DNA from: Nocardiopsis sinuspersici
GTDB lineage: Bacteria > Actinomycetota > Actinomycetes > Streptosporangiales > Streptosporangiaceae
NCBI GenBank assembly: GCA_008638415.1
Contig: VWVT01000023.1
Location: 16,334 to 80,333 of the forward strand
Length of the DNA: 64,000 nucleotides
Direction of reading: 5' to 3'
Part shown: positions 57,824 through 64,000 of the stretch, in pieces
Layout of the letters: the number at the start of each line of letters is the position of its first letter
Position numbering within the stretch: position 1 is the stretch's first letter
Translations under genes and position numbers: made by a program
The notes under the pieces: generated by a model
Told to the model about the DNA's origin: nothing
Seen by the model: the letters and a program-made list of their open reading frames with translations, nothing else
The model's database searches: none

Positions 57824-58431
57824 ACGCCCACCCCCAGGCAGTCGCGCAACCTGATCAGACCGTCGCGCAGTCTTCCCTTGACCGTGGTCAGAGGGACCTT
57901 CAGCAGGTCGGCCGCCTGCCGCTGCGTGTATCCCGTGTAGTACGTGAGCCGGACCGCCTCGCGCTGGGTCTCGGTGAGCCCGCGCAGGCACCGGCGTACC
58001 TTCTCCCGCTCCAGACGGTGCTCGACCTGGTCGGGAACGGAGTCCCGCGGAGTCGCCTCGGACTCCAGGCGCCCCGCGGCGGCGAGCCTGGTCGACGCCG
58101 CCTGCTCCGAGCGCACCCGGTCCACCGCACGCCGGTGCGCGATGGTCAGGACCCACGCCGACACGCTTCCCCGTGACCGGTCGTAGCGGGCGCAGGTCCG
58201 CCAGACCTCCAGGAACACCTCCTGGCAGACCTCCTCGGCCTGCGCCTCGTTCAGCATGACCCGGCGGGCGATGCCGAACACCGGACCGGACAGCCGCCGG
58301 TAGACCCCCTCGAACGCGGCCAGGTCACCGACGGCGGCCTGTTGGAGGAGCCGCGCCAGGGGTTCGTCCCGCGCGCCTCCGCCGCCGGGAGGTTCGGCCT
58401 CCCCGTGCTCCCACTCGGCCGTCCGCTTCAT
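57820..58431 (-). CDS. sigK: ECF sigma factor (SigK-like)
   Basis: The product has 203 residues. The ATG at 58431 follows GAGGTGGTGGCCG; earlier in-frame sequence is not homologous. Region 2 (GVYRRLSGPVFGIARRVMLN, QAEEVCQEVFLEVWRTC, SVSAWVLTIAHRRAVDRVR) and region 4 (GLTETQREAVRLTYYTGYTQ, AADLLKVPLTTVKGRLRDGL) match SigK-type ECF factors paired with RskA. It is divergent from the molybdoenzyme/lipoprotein genes, which are its probable targets. I found no certain promoter motif by eye. Confidence 0.88.
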   Translation of the reverse strand: MKRTAEWEHGEAEPPGGGGARDEPLARLLQQAAVGDLAAFEGVYRRLSGPVFGIARRVMLNEAQAEEVCQEVFLEVWRTCARYDRSRGSVSAWVLTIAHRRAVDRVRSEQAASTRLAAAGRLESEATPRDSVPDQVEHRLEREKVRRCLRGLTETQREAVRLTYYTGYTQRQAADLLKVPLTTVKGRLRDGLIRLRDCLGVGV

Positions 58432-58564
58432 CGGCCACCACCTCTTCCGTGCCTGCACAGGCATTCGGCGCCGTCGCCGGTCCGGTGACTCCAGCTTGGC
58501 GGACTTTACACACTCGTTACCATTCTGGCTGTCGCCCCACCCGGCTCCGCACCGAACCGGGGGC

Positions 58565-60184
58565 ATGTCCGACACCAGTCGCAGCACCCGCCGGGGACCG
58601 GCCGCCGTCGCCGGGCTCGTAGCCGCCGCGTCCGCGCTGGCCGTGGCCGAGGCCGCCGCCGTGGCGCTGTCGCGCCCCACCAGTACACCCCTGCTGGCCG
58701 TCGGGGACACGGTCGTCGACCTCACGCCGCTGCCCGTGAAGCAGTTCGCCGTCGACACCTTCGGGACGGCGGACAAGCCCGCCCTGCTCATCGGGACCGC
58801 GGTGCTCCTGGCCCTGGCGGCGGCCCTGGTCGGAGCGGCCGCAGGACGCAGGAGGACCGTCGGCCTGGTCGGGATCGCCGCCTTCGCGGCCGTGGGACTG
58901 GCCTCCGTGCTCACCCGGCCCGGGAGCGGGCCGCTCGACGCGCTGCCCACCCTCGCGGGCGCCGCCGCCTGTGCCGGGGTCCTCCTCTGGCTGCTCGGCG
59001 CCGCGTCCGAACGCGGCGGGAGTCCACGTGCCGCGGACGGCGCCGCCCCCTCCCCCACCCCGTCCACCGGCGACCGGGAGGACGCGCCCGCCGGGTTCGA
59101 CCGGCGCCGGTTCGCCCTGCTGGCCGGCGCCGCGGCCGCGGCCTCCGCCGGCACGGGGATCGGTGCCCGGCTCCTGACCGCCTCGGCGCCCGCCGCGGGC
59201 CTCACCCCCGGCAACGCGGTACTCCCGCGACCGGGCGACCGGGCCGCACCGCTCCCCGACGGCGCCGACCTGGAGCTGGACGGGCTCGCACCCTTCTTCA
59301 CACCCAACGCCGACTTCTACCGGATCGACACCGCCCTGTCGGTGCCGCGCGTCGACGCCTCCACGTGGTCCCTGCGCGTCCACGGCCTGGGGGTCGGCCG
59401 GGAACGGGTCATCACCTACGCCGAACTGCTGGACCGTCCCGACCTCCGGGAACGCGACATCACCCTGGCCTGCGTGTCCAACCCGGTCGGCGGCTCCTAC
59501 ATCGGCAACGCGCGCTGGATCGGCGTGCCGCTGGCCTCCCTCCTCGCCGAGAGCGGCGTCCGCTCCCCCGCCGACGGCGGACCGGCCGACCAGCTCGTCT
59601 CGCGGTCCCAGGACGGGATGGCGATCGGCACGCCCGTTGCCGACGTCATGGACGGGCGGGAGGCCATGCTCGCGGTCGGCATGAACGGGCGCCCGCTGCC
59701 CTACGAGCACGGGTTCCCCGTCCGCATGGTCGTCCCGGGCCTGTACGGATACGTGTCCGCCTGCAAGTGGATCACCGAGATCGAGCTGACCACGTTCGAC
59801 GCCTTCGACGCCTACTGGGTGCCCCGGGGCTGGTCCGCGCGCGGGCCGGTCAAGACCCAGTCGCGCGTGGACACCCCCCGCGACGGAGCGGACCTCGGCC
59901 GGGGACGGACCACCGTCGCCGGAGTGGCCTGGGCCCAGCACACCGGTGTCGACCGGGTGGAGGTGAGCGTCGACGGCGGGCCGTGGACCGAGGCGAGGCT
60001 CGCGGAGGAGGACACCGTCGACACCTGGCGGCAGTGGGTCCTCGACTGGGACGCCGGGCCCGGAGAGCACCGGATCGCCGTCCGCGCGACCGACCGTGAC
60101 GGACACACCCAGACCTCCGACCAGGCCCCGCCCGCCCCTGACGGGGCGACCGGCCACCACACCGTCACCGTGACCGTGGCCTGA
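58565..60184 (+). CDS. Membrane-anchored sulfite oxidase-family molybdopterin oxidoreductase
   Basis: The product has 539 residues. The ATG at 58565 follows GGGGGC. About four TM segments occupy residues 12-146. A Tat-like twin-arginine stretch (DRRRFALLAGAAAAASAG, about 179-196) follows. The exported catalytic domain (about 238-420) has the molybdenum-ligand Cys303 (ITLACVSNPVGGSYIGN), EHGFPVRMVVPGLYGY and SACKWITEIEL. A Mo-co dimerisation domain (about 428-539) ends the protein. The superfamily includes sulfite oxidases and the methionine sulfoxide reductase MsrP/YedY. The neighbouring Met-rich lipoprotein favours a repair or oxidant-defence role, which is inference. Confidence 0.88.
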   Translation: MSDTSRSTRRGPAAVAGLVAAASALAVAEAAAVALSRPTSTPLLAVGDTVVDLTPLPVKQFAVDTFGTADKPALLIGTAVLLALAAALVGAAAGRRRTVGLVGIAAFAAVGLASVLTRPGSGPLDALPTLAGAAACAGVLLWLLGAASERGGSPRAADGAAPSPTPSTGDREDAPAGFDRRRFALLAGAAAAASAGTGIGARLLTASAPAAGLTPGNAVLPRPGDRAAPLPDGADLELDGLAPFFTPNADFYRIDTALSVPRVDASTWSLRVHGLGVGRERVITYAELLDRPDLRERDITLACVSNPVGGSYIGNARWIGVPLASLLAESGVRSPADGGPADQLVSRSQDGMAIGTPVADVMDGREAMLAVGMNGRPLPYEHGFPVRMVVPGLYGYVSACKWITEIELTTFDAFDAYWVPRGWSARGPVKTQSRVDTPRDGADLGRGRTTVAGVAWAQHTGVDRVEVSVDGGPWTEARLAEEDTVDTWRQWVLDWDAGPGEHRIAVRATDRDGHTQTSDQAPPAPDGATGHHTVTVTVA

Positions 60185-60264
60185 CCTGGCCGCACCACAG
60201 ACCCCCGGGCCCGAACGGACCCGGACGACCCATCGCGACAGCGATGACAAGGAGAAGAGAGCAC

Positions 60265-60591
60265 ATGCGCACGATTCCCTCGAACCAGCTCAGCCGACTC
60301 CTCGCGGGCGGGGCCGTCAGCCTCGTCGCGGTCTTCGGCCTGGCCGCGTGCAACGACGGCGCCTCCGAGGGCGACACCGTGGAGAGCGAGGAGATGTCCG
60401 AGGAGCCGATGGACGAGGAGATGTCCGGCGGTTCCACGGACGAGGAGATGTCGGAGGAGTCCATGGACGACGGGATGTCCGAGGAGCCGATGGACGAGGA
60501 GCCCATGGACGAGGAGATGTCCGAGGAGATGTCCGAGGAGTCCATGGAGGGTGAGGACATGTCGGAGGAGCCCATGGAGGACGGGAACTGA
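60265..60591 (+). CDS. Methionine-rich acidic lipoprotein
   Basis: The product has 108 residues from the ATG at 60265, preceded by AAGGAGAAGAGAG; an ATG at 60244 has no such sequence. The lipobox is GLAAC with Cys29. The mature 80 residues contain 13 Met and 37 Asp/Glu in irregular repeats of SEEPMDEEM type, with almost no hydrophobic core, so it is probably disordered. Met-rich exported proteins can scavenge hypochlorite or bind copper. It follows the molybdoenzyme gene by 80 bases and a hairpin ends the unit. Confidence 0.85.
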   Translation: MRTIPSNQLSRLLAGGAVSLVAVFGLAACNDGASEGDTVESEEMSEEPMDEEMSGGSTDEEMSEESMDDGMSEEPMDEEPMDEEMSEEMSEESMEGEDMSEEPMEDGN

Positions 60592-60605
60592 CGCCTGGTC
60601 CGCGA

Positions 60606-60631
60606 GGGGACCGCCGGTGTGCGGCGGCCCC
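60606..60631 (+). terminator. Hairpin after the Met-rich lipoprotein gene
   Basis: GGGG-A-CCGCCG pairs with CGGCGG-CCCC with one bulged A, 15 bases past the stop codon. Confidence 0.5.
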
Positions 60632-60653
60632 CTCTGACATGACGACCGTGTCC

Positions 60654-60691
60654 GGGCCGCGGGGACGATCACGCACGCGGCCCCGCGGCCC
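60654..60691. terminator. 11-bp hairpin between convergent genes
   Basis: GGGCCGCGGGG (60654-60664) pairs perfectly with CCCCGCGGCCC (60681-60691) around a 16-base loop, 31 bases from the stop of the leftward secreted-protein gene. Confidence 0.45.
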
Positions 60692-60721
60692 GGAGGAACG
60701 GAACTGCTCCCCGGCCGGGCC

Positions 60722-61393
60722 CTATCCGGTCACGGTGATCGGCGAGGACGGGTCGTCGGCGTTGGTCACCTCGTAGGTCGCCTGGAAGGGCGCCTCGGTC
60801 GCGTCGGTCGGGCAGCCGAAACCGCCCGTCACCTCGACCGGGGCCGCGGTGTCGAAGGCCAGCGTCGAGGCCGGGTCGCCGTTGGTCCACGTGCCGCCGA
60901 TACCGACCGGACCGTTGGGACTGACCGTCGCGGTGCACGAGGACAGGCCGCTGGTGGTCACCACGATGCCCCCGGCGGGGATCACCATGGTGCCGACCGA
61001 CGGAGAACCGTGCTGCATGGTCATCTCCCACACCGGGTCGTTCACGGCGACCGTCGCGTACACGAACGGCACGTTGGTCGAGCAGTCCGTGAAGTCCGGG
61101 GCGTTGATCGTGGAGGAGACCGCGCCGGCGGAGTTGTGGTTGTCGGGAGCCGCGGGCACGAGGTTGTTGCCGTTGCCCGGGGAGGTGGACGAGGCCTGGC
61201 AGGTCACCACGACGCTGCCTGCGGTGAAGGTGGCACTGCCGCTCAGCGCGGCCTCGAAGGCCGCGCCGGCGGGCGCCACGGTGGTCGGACCCTGCTGGGC
61301 GGCGGCACTGCCGCCCCAGGTCAGCGCCAGGACGCCGGCCGCGGCGGCGGCGAGGAGGACGCGAGCGGGGGCTATCGGTCGCGGAACCGACAT
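60722..61393 (-). CDS. Secreted protein of unknown function
   Basis: The product has 223 residues. The ATG at 61393 follows AAGGAGTACTC. A signal peptide (PARVLLAAAAAGVLALTWGGSAAAQQ read as VLLAAAAAGVLALTWG, cut near AAAQQ) precedes an exported beta-rich, Thr/Ser/Gly-rich domain with four spaced cysteines (VVTCQAS, FTDCSTN, LSSCTATV, GFGCPTD), suggesting two disulfides. No catalytic motif is visible and I cannot name a family. A surface or envelope-associated role is possible. Confidence 0.8.
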   Translation of the reverse strand: MSVPRPIAPARVLLAAAAAGVLALTWGGSAAAQQGPTTVAPAGAAFEAALSGSATFTAGSVVVTCQASSTSPGNGNNLVPAAPDNHNSAGAVSSTINAPDFTDCSTNVPFVYATVAVNDPVWEMTMQHGSPSVGTMVIPAGGIVVTTSGLSSCTATVSPNGPVGIGGTWTNGDPASTLAFDTAAPVEVTGGFGCPTDATEAPFQATYEVTNADDPSSPITVTG

Positions 61394-61584
61394 GAGTACT
61401 CCTTGTGTGTAACGGCCGGTGGGCACACGAGTGCGCCGACCGGGCGGGATACAGAGGTACGCGCCGACTCGGTAGACGTGGTTTTCCTGGTGGACGACCG
61501 GGAACACGCGGGTCCGGGTTCGCTCCCGCGTGCCCCCGGAAGATCGGTGGGGCACGGTTCGGACGGTCTGCGCTCCGCGGGGAC

Positions 61585-62097
61585 TCACCCCTCGGGGCGG
61601 GGAACGGCCGGGGACGGGAGGACCGGTGCGTCCGGCCCCTCGCCGCCCTCCGCGTCCGTTTCCCCGGGCGCTTCCCTCCGTGCCTGGTCGTGTGGGCGCC
61701 GCCTCCCACGCCGCCGCCTCCCACGCGGCGGCCGGGACACGGGACGCCAGGAGAAGGCCAGGCCGCCGCCGACCAGTGCCAGCAGCGTGCCGATCACCAG
61801 GCCGCCCAGGTTGGAGAGGATGAGCGCGCCCAGGCCGAGGAACCCGGCCAGCGAACCGGTGATGACGTGCTGGTTCGGGGTGAACCAGGTGACCAGGCCG
61901 AGGACGACGAGCATGCCGCCGAACATCAGCGAGGACACTCCGCCGATCCCGGTCTGGATCATCAGTTCCACCGGCATCGCGACGAACGACACCATGACGG
62001 CACCGGAGAGGATCATCAGGAGCCCTCCTGCGAAGGGGCGGCGCTTGCACCATCGGCGCCACGCCGTCCCCAGGCTCCGCGACGACCTCAGAAGCAC
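61585..62097 (-). CDS. DUF6114 membrane protein
   Basis: The product has 170 residues. The GTG at 62097 follows GGGGAGAGCGA and overlaps the end of the DUF6230 gene by 10 bases. Four hydrophobic segments (FAGGLLMILSGAVMVSFVAM, GGVSSLMFGGMLVVLGLVTWF, VITGSLAGFLGLGALILSNL, LVIGTLLALVGGGLAFSW) and a basic, disordered C-terminal tail match DUF6114. DUF6114 and DUF6230 proteins are encoded as a pair in actinomycetes and probably form an envelope complex. The function is not established. Confidence 0.85.
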   Translation of the reverse strand: MLLRSSRSLGTAWRRWCKRRPFAGGLLMILSGAVMVSFVAMPVELMIQTGIGGVSSLMFGGMLVVLGLVTWFTPNQHVITGSLAGFLGLGALILSNLGGLVIGTLLALVGGGLAFSWRPVSRPPRGRRRRGRRRPHDQARREAPGETDAEGGEGPDAPVLPSPAVPRPEG

Positions 62098-62738
62098 TCG
62101 CTCTCCCCGAGGCTGATTCCCAGGCTCAGCCCGGAGAGGCGGAAGGTTCCTGCGCTGGCCGCCCTGGCGGTCTGCTCCAGGTCCTCCACGACGATGGTGT
62201 CGGACTGCATGCCGAACAGGTCGTTGAACCCCTTGGCCCCCTCGGGTCCCTGGTCGAGCGTGCCCGCGTCGCGGCCGATCTCCATGTTCTTGAACTCGGC
62301 GTTGCCGTCCATCTGGGACATGTCGATGACCAGGTTCTCCGCGATGACGGGGGTGCCCTGGTCGCCGGCGGTCAGTTCGAGCGAGATCTTGCCGATGATG
62401 GGGAACTCGGTGAGGACCGACTGGCACAGGCCCTCGATCTCCGCGTGCCTGATCCCGGCGACGGCCACGGGAACGGCCTCCTCACGGACGGTCTGGTCCA
62501 GCCAGCCGTACTGGACGAAGCCCTCACCGTCCAGTTTGTCGGCGGAGATCTTGAAGTCCTGTCCGGAGACGGTGAAGGAGGCCGCGAGCGCGCCCTGGGC
62601 CATGGCGATCAGAATGCCGCCCACGGCGACACTCGCCGGGATGGAGAAGAGCGCGAAGCGTTTCCAGCTGGTGTGGCTCCCAGGAACCTCGGTGGCCTCG
62701 ACCGGGTCGTCGGCCACGCCGGGGGATGTGGTGTCCAT
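62088..62738 (-). CDS. DUF6230 exported/membrane-anchored protein
   Basis: The product has 216 residues. The ATG at 62738 follows GGAAGGACCTGC. An N-terminal cytoplasmic segment of about 28 residues is followed by a TM/anchor helix (FALFSIPASVAVGGILIAMAQGALA read as SIPASVAVGGILIAMAQGAL) and an exported beta-rich domain (SFTVSGQDFKISADKLDGEG, AEIEGLCQSV, ending SLGESECF), with two cysteines that may pair. The first of two coupled genes; the partner is the DUF6114 protein. No enzymatic motif is visible. Confidence 0.85.
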   Translation of the reverse strand: MDTTSPGVADDPVEATEVPGSHTSWKRFALFSIPASVAVGGILIAMAQGALAASFTVSGQDFKISADKLDGEGFVQYGWLDQTVREEAVPVAVAGIRHAEIEGLCQSVLTEFPIIGKISLELTAGDQGTPVIAENLVIDMSQMDGNAEFKNMEIGRDAGTLDQGPEGAKGFNDLFGMQSDTIVVEDLEQTARAASAGTFRLSGLSLGISLGESECF

Positions 62739-63225
62739 GCAGGTCCTTCCGTGGGTGCATGGCCGCGCTGCGCCTGCCTTCCCCCGAAGGCACGCGGCCT
62801 GGTCGTGGTCGTCCCCGTCCAGCGGGGTGCCACCGGACCAGAATCCGTTCCAGTAACGCTGCACATCATGTATCGGCCCCGGAGGAATTTCAAGGGTGTT
62901 TCATCAACTTTCTCCGCCTTTCCACATATGTGCTGGTAAACGCACTCCTGATTGGTGAAAAACGCTCTGGCCTGCGACAACACCGCAATAGGCGGGGGTG
63001 GGGTGAAGGCGGAGGAAGAAGATCTCCCCATTCACATCCCGGTCCGTGTCCCGAATCGGTCACGGCTTGAACCAGAAGGTCATCCGGGGCGATCCGTTCT
63101 TTGTCATTTCGGTGAGTGCCCGTCCGGGGCACCCTCCTCAACGAGGTGAGCCCTTCTCCGGCACGTGGGGAGGAGGTGGCCGCTGATGCTCGTGTGAAGC
63201 GGTGCGCGGCGAGCTCCCTACGCGC

Positions 63226-63256
63226 GGGACGGGGGACGGCGGGACGGCGGGACGGA
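63226..63256 (+). repeat. 8-base GGGACGGC tandem repeat, G-quadruplex-like
   Basis: About four consecutive GGGAC-GG(C) units give four or more runs of three or more G with short spacers. A strongly G/A-rich strand continues to about 63465. It could form quadruplex or triplex structures. Confidence 0.55.
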
Positions 63257-63567
63257 AGGAGGAAGGGGAGAGGAGGAGGGGCGCCGGCGCGCCCGGTGCG
63301 AGCCGTACCCGCGCGGACGCGGGCCCGGGGGTCCCTTGGCGGGCGGGGAACGTGCGCCGTACCCGCACGGGGGCGGGGAGCGTAAGGAGCGAGAGCGCCT
63401 GGAGGAGCCTCGGACGGATCGGGAGAGGGAGAGATCGGGAAAGGGAGAGGAGAGACGAGGGGCCTGGAGCCTTCGGCGGGGGGCCTCCGGAGAGTGGGGT
63501 TGTGGGGCGGTCCGTCCCGTCGGCGGAAGTGCGCGCGAAGGTGTGAGTGGCGACACAGCGTTTCGGT

Positions 63568-63596
63568 TTGCTCGGTGTTCCGGGCAGGGGTAGTGT
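63568..63596 (+). promoter_or_regulatory. rRNA promoter 1 (TTGCTC-17-TAGTGT)
   Basis: TTGCTC at 63568-63573 and TAGTGT at 63591-63596 are separated by 17 bases. The -10 sequence resembles those of actinomycete rrn promoters. It is the first of three similarly spaced candidates. Confidence 0.6.
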
Positions 63597-63689
63597 TCAC
63601 CGAGTCGCCACGGGACGGCGGGGATCCTTCGGGGTCACCCGGAACCGGACCGGTCAGGCGACAGCGTCTTTCTCTCCAAGCCGAACTGG

Positions 63690-63718
63690 TTCGAGCACTG
63701 CTTTCGGGCCGGTAAGCT
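63690..63718 (+). promoter_or_regulatory. rRNA promoter 2 (TTCGAG-17-TAAGCT)
   Basis: TTCGAG at 63690-63695 and TAAGCT at 63713-63718, with a 17-base spacer. It lies about 120 bases after promoter 1. Confidence 0.5.
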
Positions 63719-63790
63719 CGGAGGGCGCCTCCACGGAAACGCGGAAGCGAAACGGGCTTTACCCCGATCAGGAACACACAAACCGCCGGT

Positions 63791-63819
63791 TTGGCGGAAT
63801 GCGGAACACCTGATAAAGT
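63791..63819 (+). promoter_or_regulatory. rRNA promoter 3 (TTGGCG-17-TAAAGT)
   Basis: TTGGCG at 63791-63796 and TAAAGT at 63814-63819, with a 17-base spacer. It is closest to the leader and has the best -10 element. Confidence 0.6.
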
Positions 63820-63899
63820 GAAGACACAACAAAGCGGAAACGCACAACAGCGCCTTCCACGGAAAAGCGACAGACTCGCAAGGGTCGGGCTTGTACGGG

Positions 63900-64000
63900 A
63901 TGAGCGGTTGTTTCTTGAGAACTCAACAGCGCGTGTTTGATTTTCTTTAAGCCATGTTTGTTTTGGCCCCACCACACTTCGGTGTGGAGGGTTCCTTTGA
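63900..64000 (+). ncRNA. rRNA operon leader (processing/antitermination region)
   Basis: TTGAGAACTCAACAG is a phrase typical of actinomycete pre-16S leaders. A boxA-like TTTTCTTTAAGCC (about 63943) follows, then a CCACAC-TTCG-GTGTGG hairpin (63972-63987). The 16S rRNA itself is outside the window. Confidence 0.75.

Larger units (their letters stand above)
62739..64000. other. Long non-coding region upstream of an rRNA operon
   Basis: No gene is supported in 1.26 kb. It holds the upstream region of the DUF6230 gene, a relatively AT-rich stretch at about 62890-63000, a GGGAC repeat and a polypurine tract (63226-63465), three sigma70-like promoters with 17-base spacers, and a leader typical of rRNA transcripts up to the right edge. 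The 16S gene should begin just beyond base 64000. Confidence 0.75.

Noticed and set aside
58432-58564. SigK-type promoter (CCATCC-N16/17-CCGAAT) in the divergent region
   Set aside because: A CCGAAT occurs on the minus strand but no matching -35 lies at the right distance. I could not support a promoter call.
62890-63975. Long minus-strand open frame across the rRNA promoter region
   Set aside because: It runs antisense through three promoters and the rRNA leader, is Arg/Pro/Ser-rich and has no recognisable domain.
1-64000. Insertion sequences, prophage genes, CRISPR arrays or tRNA genes
   Set aside because: No transposase, integrase or phage structural motif, no regularly spaced direct-repeat array with unique spacers, and no tRNA-like cloverleaf was seen by eye. 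Short degenerate tRNAs could be missed without a computed search.

Overview
The window is high-GC actinomycete chromosome. GTG starts are frequent, genes overlap by 4 bases (ATGA/GTGA), and many families are actinobacterial: DUF4232, DUF4383, CU044_5270, DUF6230/DUF6114, TipA-type MerR, RskA-type anti-sigma factors. Gene content and style fit Nocardiopsis or a close relative; that placement is an inference. A perfect 14-base parS-type site (23347-23360) and an rRNA operon promoter/leader ending at base 64000 suggest an origin-proximal location. No insertion sequence, prophage, CRISPR array or tRNA gene was recognised.

Layout, 1-11 kb: end of an unidentified gene, a secreted subtilisin-like protein with an altered oxyanion position, a DUF4232 secreted protein, a cold-shock protein followed by a DEAD-box RNA helicase, then a leftward three-gene unit (Trypco2-like protein; trypsin/TM/substrate-binding/VWA fusion; orphan substrate-binding lipoprotein), and an MHS-type MFS transporter. 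11-21 kb: GH15 glycosidase, pyruvate-oxidase-like ThDP enzyme, a D-2-hydroxyacid dehydrogenase with Fe-S module, an enolase-superfamily enzyme, a DUF4383 membrane protein, and a VOC/TipA-like regulator pair. 21-34 kb: catalase, parS, a Cys-type formate dehydrogenase (alpha, beta, NrfD), a phosphoribosyltransferase, and a 2-oxoacid dehydrogenase operon (E1alpha, E1beta, E2). 34-43 kb: MBL-fold protein, paaZ with a TetR-type operator, an ECF sigma factor with its CU044_5270 partner, YbaK-like deacylase, ADP-ribosylglycohydrolase, and a PASTA/chitin-binding receptor whose kinase domain is degenerate.

43-54 kb holds a Liv-type ABC importer with a hydrolase, a GAF/PucR-type regulator, a 3-hydroxybutyrate-dehydrogenase-like SDR and an extracellular PHB depolymerase; together they read as a possible polyhydroxybutyrate-scavenging locus. 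54-60.6 kb: MarR/OhrR-like regulator, acyl-CoA synthetase, then an ECF sigma/anti-sigma pair divergent from a membrane-anchored sulfite-oxidase-family molybdoenzyme and a methionine-rich acidic lipoprotein, which resembles the logic of proteobacterial methionine-based hypochlorite defence. 60.7-64 kb: a secreted protein, the DUF6114/DUF6230 pair, and about 1.2 kb of non-coding DNA with a G-rich repeat, a polypurine tract, three tandem sigma70-like promoters and the rRNA leader.

The best leads for something new are the trypsin/SBP/VWA unit, the pseudokinase-PASTA-CBM receptor, the sigma-controlled molybdoenzyme/Met-rich lipoprotein module, and a dispersed intergenic repeat with a 16-base period found mostly at convergent gene ends.
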